Both the position numbers and the translations under genes were made by a program. A DNA stretch of 13,409 nucleotides, taken from Phoronis ovalis. Lineage: Eukaryota; Phoronida; Phoronidae. Below, piece by piece: positions 9,170 to 13,409 of this stretch. Where the stretch lies: the NCBI GenBank assembly GCA_028565635.1, contig JAOXYB010038407.1, positions 1 through 13,409 of the forward strand, given 5' to 3'. Each line of letters opens with the position of its first letter. Within the stretch, counting starts at the first letter, position 1. Below the pieces are notes generated by a model. It made no database searches and was not told the origin of the DNA. It worked only from the letters and a program-made list of their open reading frames with translations.

Positions 9170-11040
9170 GCAGAAGTTCCAGTAGGGGAAGGACTAAGAT
9201 TATGTTTTCCCAATTGGAAAAATCTCATTGTCGACAGGTGGGTCTTGAGTGTTATAGAACAAGATTGCATTCTAGAGCTCCTTTCTTCCCCCCAAAGTTT
9301 GCGGTGTTAAGAGCAACTCATTTACCCAAGTCACCAGACAAGTCACAAGTTATTCTACAAGTAGTAGACTCCCTGTTAAGGAAACAGGCTGTAGAACTTG
9401 TGCCCCCATCAAACGTTTTTGACGGTCTTTACTGAACAATTTTCTTGTCTCAAAAAAAGCAGGATGGCACCCAATTGTACATTTGAGACCTCCAAATCAA
9501 TTCCTAAAGAAAGTTCATTTCAAGATGTAATCACGGAGATCAGTGTTTCAAGCACTTCGAAAAGACGATTGGGCTATTTCACTAGATTTGCAAGACGCTT
9601 AGCTGCACATCCCTATTGCTCAAGAGTCCAGAAAGAGATTCCAGATTTGAGAAAACATTTACCAGTTCAGAGTTCTCCCTTTAAGTCTCACTTCAGCTCC
9701 AAGAGTGTTCACCAGAGTTCTCTCAGTAGTCTAGCATCACTAAGGAAACAGTCTGTCCATTCTTATGCATACCTAAATGATTGGTTGGTTTGCGATACTC
9801 TCATACAGGCCCTTTTAGTAGCAAGACACTCACTTCAGACAATACTTCAGTTGGGGTTTATTCCAAAGCTGGAAAAATATGTACTCACTGTCTTCTTCCC
9901 AAAATCTGATTTTCATAGGAGCCAGATTTGATCTGAAGGCGGGGATAGTTTATACCACAGAGGAACATTTCAAAGATTCAAAATGTCTCAAATGATTTCA
10001 GCCCACAAATTACTCCTATTCTTAGGAATGATGGCATCATGTATAGATCTGACATCCTGGGAAAAGGTTACGAATGAGAGCCATTCAGTTATATCTCCGA
10101 AGTGTAGACCAGCATCAAAGGATCTTTACCAGATCCCGGTTCTGACACATTCACTTCCCCATCTAGACTGGTGGATAAACGAGTCACTGTTTTTTATGGG
10201 ACTTACGTTGGAACATGCACACACTTCTGTGAACCTCTTCACAGATGCATCCATGAAGGGATGGGGAGGGCATATAGGAGATCTACAGATCTCAGGTGTT
10301 TGGCCCCCTACTCTTCAGGGTAAACACATCAATTGGTTAGAAATGAAAGCAGTTTTTCTAATTTTACAACATTTCCCAAGAGCAGTTATGAGTCAAAAAG
10401 ACAATTCAACAGTTGTAACTGTATATCAACAAACAGGGAGGAACAATGTCCCCGTCTGTGTGCTTCCTAACTTGGGAGATGATGCATTGGTGTGTATATC
10501 ATCAAGCAGCTCTACGAGCTGTTCACATCCCAGGGAGGTGGAACATCTTGGCAGACACTCTTTCGAGAGGAGTGTCTCGCCATACAATAATTCCACGGAT
10601 TGGATGATCAGACAATCAGTAGTGGACCAGATTTTTCTATGTCTGGACAAACCTCACATAGAGCTGTTCGCAACACGATTGAACAGCCTTCTGCTGTTCC
10701 ACCTAATCCAGATCAGAAAACCTTGGGCGTAGATGCTCTGTCACAAGATTGGACAGTAATATTCGGGTAAACTTACCCTCCAATAGTTTTTCTTCCCAAG
10801 ATTTCATCAAAGATTCGGAGAGAGAACTCTTTAGTAGTAGTGATAGCACCTCAGTGGCCAAGACAATCTTGGTTTCCAAGTCTAAAATTGCTGATGGATC
10901 TTCCGAAAAAGCTACCAAAAATCCCAGACCTTCTCTTTCAACCATTGTTTCTTTATCCCAATCCGGAAATATTCCAATTAGTTGCATGCAAATATTCCGC
11001 AAACGCTATGTTGCAGCAGGCTTTTCTAACACAGTTGTAA
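9170..11040 (+). pseudogene. DIRS-like reverse transcriptase / RNase H remnant
   Basis: The homology hops between all three frames. It starts with GEGLRLCFPNWKNL (9170 onward), then VDSLLRKQAVELVPPS (to 9435) and FLVSKKAGWHPIV with QFLKKVHFKM (about 9441-9527). RT motif A is KDDWAISLDLQDA (about 9561-9599); a stop at 9600-9602 replaces the usual Tyr. Motif C reads AYLNDWL, with Asn at 9776-9778 in place of the first catalytic Asp. LIFIGARFDLKAG follows (9906 onward). RNase H shows its three acidic residues: TDAS Asp 10244, NWLEMKA Glu 10340 and DNSTVV Asp 10400. After that come NKQGGTMSP, HIPGRWNILADTLSRG, ELFATR, VDALSQDW and IAPQWPRQSWFP, which are typical of the C-terminal part of this ORF. 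At least five frameshifts and several stops leave it dead. Confidence 0.85.
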
Positions 11041-11095
11041 AGCGAGCGGCTCAAGATGAAGTTCAACTTACAAGACTTAGGACGTCCAGTTGTTC

Positions 11096-11910
11096 ATTAA
11101 CTGGGCATCACAACATTCTGTCAATCCTGGTAAGGCTGTAACCCAGGTTTCCAAGTACGAAAGCTGAGCCTTCCTACAATTGCAAGGTACAGATCATCCT
11201 TTCATTTTTTTTTGAAAAGAAGTTAAAGCCAAGCACCAGAGTTAGAATCTTTATTAAAAGCTTATTTTCTAGTTAGACCTCCAGCTAGAAAGCTTTTACC
11301 CTCCTGGAGCTTACCTCTAGTTCTAAATTTGTTATGTCAAGGCCCTTTTGAACCTTTAAAAAGACCATCTCTTGAGTATTTTACTTTGAAGACAATTTTT
11401 CTATTAGCTTCGGCATCTGGTTGACGCCGGGGCTGCTTGCATTCTCTTTCTTTAGAGAAGGGTCACATTAGCAGGCAACAGCACCTCTTCAAGAATGTAA
11501 AAAAACTGCAAGTTTGCAGCCTCTCTTAAATTTTGGCACAGACAGTATATCTAAAAAAGTTATCCAAGTTTTTCTCCATTTGGGGATCATTTACTTTGTC
11601 CTTGTAGGGCTCTAAAATATTATTTGAAGGCCACAGAAGGTATCCGTGGAGCTATTAATCAACTATTTCATATAAATCTGGTAGTCACTATAGTGTGTCG
11701 ACGGATACATTATCTAGTTGGATTGTGAAGGTGATTAAATCAGCTTACTCCAAAGCTCCAATCAGGAGTTTTAAGTAGCTAGAGCTCATGACACGAGAGG
11801 CTTGTCAGCTTCCTGGCTCATTTTCAAGGAGTCACTGTGAAAGTCATTATGGATGCAGCCAGTTGGAAGGCCTAGACAACATTCACTTCATTCAATTAGA
11901 GTTGTAATCG
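11096..11910 (+). pseudogene. DIRS tyrosine recombinase remnant
   Basis: Core-binding-like sequence (WASQHSVNPGKAVTQVSKY, from 11099) is followed by EYFTLKTIFLLASASG (11374-11421). A stop at 11422-11424 comes next, then RRGCLHSLSL, which carries the first conserved Arg region. LLCPCRALKYYLKAT follows (about 11587 onward), then LSSWIVKVIKSAYSKAP. AHDTRGLSASW holds the H-x-x-R pair (His 11787-11789, Arg 11796-11798). At the C-terminus TTFTSF is followed by an AAT (Asn) codon at 11894-11896, where the nucleophilic Tyr is expected. The part at 11477-11530 is shared with host exon 2. Frameshifts and stops make the gene non-functional. Confidence 0.8.
11477..11530 (+). repeat. 54-bp segment shared with host exon 2
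   Basis: This stretch (aacagcacctcttcaagaat onward) matches 12459-12511 over its whole length with one mismatch and one extra A in the poly-A run (7 against 6). It lies inside the recombinase remnant, between SLEKGHISR and the sequence leading to LLCPCRAL. It reads QHLFKNVK in the frame of its flanks, as in the exon. Flanking bases differ on both sides. Confidence 0.9.
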
Positions 11911-11982
11911 CTGAGAAATGTGCTTTCTCTTTATTTATAAGGATTTGTCCATCCCACCTCTTTATACGCTTATTCTATTGAT

Positions 11983-12034
11983 AGCCTATTGTGTATGTTC
12001 TAATCTATAGGTAAATAAGTCAGCTAGGAGAAAA
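11983..12034 (-). repeat. Candidate right inverted terminal repeat
   Basis: It holds agcctattgtgtatgttc (11983-12000), the complement of 7009-7026 with one mismatch, and aggagaaaa (12026-12034), which includes the complement of 6972-6980. On the minus strand a TATA-like tataaataaag lies just inside it, near 11930-11940. The outer boundary and any target duplication could not be fixed. Confidence 0.45.
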
Positions 12035-12358
12035 CCATTTCAACTAATAAATGTGTAATTATAATTAATCTTTTTTTAAACTATTAAAAAGGGTTATACT
12101 GATAAATATTTTCTCTGGTGTAATTTTCCTAAAATGATCTTCATTTTTAATAGGTTATATTAAACTAAATTTTAAAAGCAAACAAAATCAGGTTCTTTGG
12201 CCCCACACCCCAGTGCCTGCTGCAAAAAAGAATGATTACTTTCAGTAGTTTGGATTGCTTGAAGATCTATTAGTCGTCTTTCATAAACTGTAGTTTTGGT
12301 TAACTTGGCTTTTATGGAATGAGAAATTGTTATGTGCTTTGCTTTACTTTTGTTTCAG
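12035..12358. other. 3' part of intron 1
   Basis: AT-rich DNA with no coding signal. It ends in a strong polypyrimidine tract and acceptor (ctttacttttgtttcag) before 12359. Confidence 0.6.
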
Positions 12359-12531
12359 CAACGTTCGGACATGTATGTATATCACACTAATAAACAAAAT
12401 TGTAAAGTGCCTTTGAAGTTACAAATACATACAAACCTGGATGAGAAACGTGGTTGGAAACAGCACCTCTTCAAGAATGTAAAAAACTGCAAGTTTGCCG
12501 CCTCTCTTAAAACCCAAAATAATCAATTAAA
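12359..12531 (+). CDS. Host gene exon 2 (unrecognised protein)
   Basis: A strong acceptor (cttttgtttcag) precedes it and a good donor, aaa|gtgagc (12532), ends it. The frame is open for 57 codons plus two bases, and the other two frames are closed. The peptide is polar and Lys/Asn-rich (RSDMYVYHTNKQN, then LDEKRGWKQHLFKNVKN). Entry in phase 0 fits exon 1, and the two left-over bases (aa) plus the first base of exon 3 (g) make a Lys codon. The last third (12459-12511) is nearly identical to part of the retrotransposon in the preceding intron. No family is recognised. Confidence 0.6.
12459..12511 (+). repeat. Exon 2 copy of the segment shared with the retrotransposon
   Basis: This is the partner of 11477-11530, about 980 bp away on the same strand. 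Here the segment is part of an open reading frame and carries six A where the other copy has seven. Confidence 0.9.
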
Positions 12532-12945
12532 GTGAGCATGATTCTTGTCCATATATTATCATGTATTAATTAATTATTCTACGCTGTTCTGTTTGGCTTA
12601 TAAATGTTACCGTATTGCATGTATCAGTTGATCATGTAATTTTTACTGTAAAATTTACATATTACCTTCATTGTTAACTCATTTTTTAAATTGCACAGTT
12701 TGATCAGTACCCAATTGTTTACCCCCTATCCAGTGAAATTCTGGTGTCGGGTTATGGAACAACAGTTAGTTTCAATTTCATATTGCAACTGACAGCCATA
12801 CTAATATCTAGTGTATCTGATGCATTATCCCAATATTTTCATGTGTTTCCTTTATTACCAAATACACTAAATTTTGTCGTGCAGATTTCACAACTATCTT
12901 CTGGAGTAATTATGTTTTTCCAAATTCCCACAATATCTCTTACAG
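12532..12945 (+). other. Intron 2 of the host gene
   Basis: It is 414 bp, with donor gtgagc and acceptor caatatctcttacag. A possible alternative exon begins at 12699 after ttgcacag (FDQYPIVYPLSSEILVSG), but its phase fits neither neighbour. Direct joining of exons 2 and 3 keeps the frame, so I treat it as intron. Confidence 0.55.
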
Positions 12946-13090
12946 GGAAGGCAGTAGACTTATAGAAATTGATGGTGAATACCTGGATCATGATAAATAC
13001 CTTTCTGGTCTCAAGGTATCTCACTGGAATCATGATTTATTATTGGAAACCTTTGCAAGACATTTACAACTAGAGGAATGCATGTCAATG
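12946..13090 (+). CDS. Host gene exon 3 (unrecognised protein)
   Basis: The acceptor ctcttacag precedes it, and the exon ends in atg|gtaggt (13091). Only one frame is open, entered after two carried bases, exactly what exon 2 supplies. It gives 48 codons after the completed Lys, with regular hydrophobic spacing (GSRLIEIDGEYLDHD, then LLLETFARHLQLEECMSM), as expected of a folded protein. It ends in phase 0 and the gene continues beyond the window. The protein family is not recognised. Confidence 0.65.
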
Positions 13091-13409
13091 GTAGGTATTA
13101 AATATTTTAAGCCCATAAAATATGAAGTGACCTTAACAAAAAAATATGAATGCATGCATTTACAATTGTGCAAAAACGAATTTGACATCTGCTTCCATCC
13201 AATAGTTTCTTCTGATATAAATCTCAAAATGGTTTGCAAATCTGATTAAATTTACCAATTCGACTTAAGCTATGTGCACATCTGTGTATTTGCCAATTGC
13301 CATATCATTATGTTAGTTCACATGATAATCTTGAAACTGGCTGGGCATTTGGATTAATGGGTAAATTATTAATTGATTTGGAAAAATTTGTAACAAAATA
13401 ATATATACA
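13091..13409 (+). other. Start of intron 3, cut by the window edge
   Basis: AT-rich sequence after the gtaggt donor. The short frames on both strands (13043-13249 plus, 13030-13239 minus) run through the exon boundary and look spurious. No further exon is seen. Confidence 0.5.

Larger units (their letters stand above)
6972..12034 (+). mobile_element. Decayed DIRS-like tyrosine-recombinase retrotransposon
   Basis: About 5.1 kb, close to the usual size of DIRS-type elements. In order it shows candidate inverted terminal repeats, gag-like fragments, a reverse transcriptase/RNase H region and a tyrosine recombinase, the order typical of the DIRS order. There is no LTR and no integrase of the DDE type. 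Every reading frame is broken, so it is a dead copy. Presence of inverted rather than split direct repeats favours DIRS proper over Ngaro or PAT elements, but the ends are only moderately supported. It lies in an intron, on the same strand as the host gene. Confidence 0.85.
6394..12358 (+). other. Intron 1 of the host gene
   Basis: It runs from the gtaagt donor to the acceptor tttacttttgtttcag just before 12359. Of its 5965 bp, about 5 kb belong to a DIRS-like element on the same strand as the gene. The 5' part (6394-6971) holds a TG-rich microsatellite and an 83-bp palindrome. The 3' part (12035-12358) is AT-rich and shows nothing else. Confidence 0.55.

Noticed and set aside
10703-11002. 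99-codon minus-strand open frame
   Set aside because: It lies antisense to the clearly recognisable C-terminal part of the DIRS RT/RNase H region, so it is a shadow frame.
6972-12034. LTR retrovirus or pararetrovirus origin
   Set aside because: No LTRs, protease or DDE integrase are visible. The RT/RNase H motifs and the following tyrosine recombinase (H-x-x-R) match DIRS-type retrotransposons.
12744-12965. 73-codon plus-strand frame overlapping exon 3
   Set aside because: It starts at GTG and crosses the exon 3 acceptor in the wrong frame. Direct joining of exons 2 and 3 preserves phase without it.
1-13409. CRISPR array, bacterial operon or plasmid-like system
   Set aside because: Repeats lack regular unique spacers, there are no ribosome-binding-site-led ORFs, and splice-site-bounded exons indicate a eukaryote.

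Overview
This window looks like AT-rich genomic DNA from an animal, most likely an aquatic invertebrate. The reasons are a DIRS-like tyrosine-recombinase retrotransposon, short spliced exons with canonical GT/AG sites, a tRNA-like SINE head and many foldback and tandem repeats. There are no prokaryotic operons and no long intact ORFs. A mollusc or another marine invertebrate is a guess; nothing here fixes the taxon.

Region by region: 1-1840 is AT-rich with no supported gene. 1846-3215 is repeat-rich: degenerate ~35-bp tandem units (about 1947-2140), then a ~660-bp imperfect palindrome (2337-2996), then a second copy of the GC-rich motif that precedes the tandem array (3148-3212). 3216-6247 is mostly non-coding. 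It holds one weak candidate exon on the minus strand (3714-3881), a GC-richer patch (about 4390-4560) and a minus-strand tRNA-like sequence (5838-5900).

A plus-strand host gene starts at ATG 6295. I see three exons whose phases agree: 6295-6393 (phase 0 at the donor), 12359-12531 (leaves two bases) and 12946-13090 (its first base completes the codon). Together they encode the first 139 residues of a protein I do not recognise. The gene runs off the right edge. Intron 1 is about 6 kb because it holds a decayed DIRS-like retrotransposon on the same strand, about 6972-12034.

The element has candidate inverted terminal repeats, gag-like fragments, reverse transcriptase and RNase H with a conserved C-terminal region, and a tyrosine recombinase. 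All are broken by stops and frameshifts, and the RT YxDD motif reads Y-L-N-D. The gag part is enlarged by a ~0.8-kb segment with its own repeats and follows a strong ~64-bp-arm hairpin.

The most unusual observation is a 53/54-bp, nearly identical sequence shared by exon 2 of the host gene (12459-12511) and the recombinase region of the retrotransposon in the neighbouring intron (11477-11530), in the same strand and the same reading frame. Either part of a coding exon came from the element, or exon sequence was copied into it.
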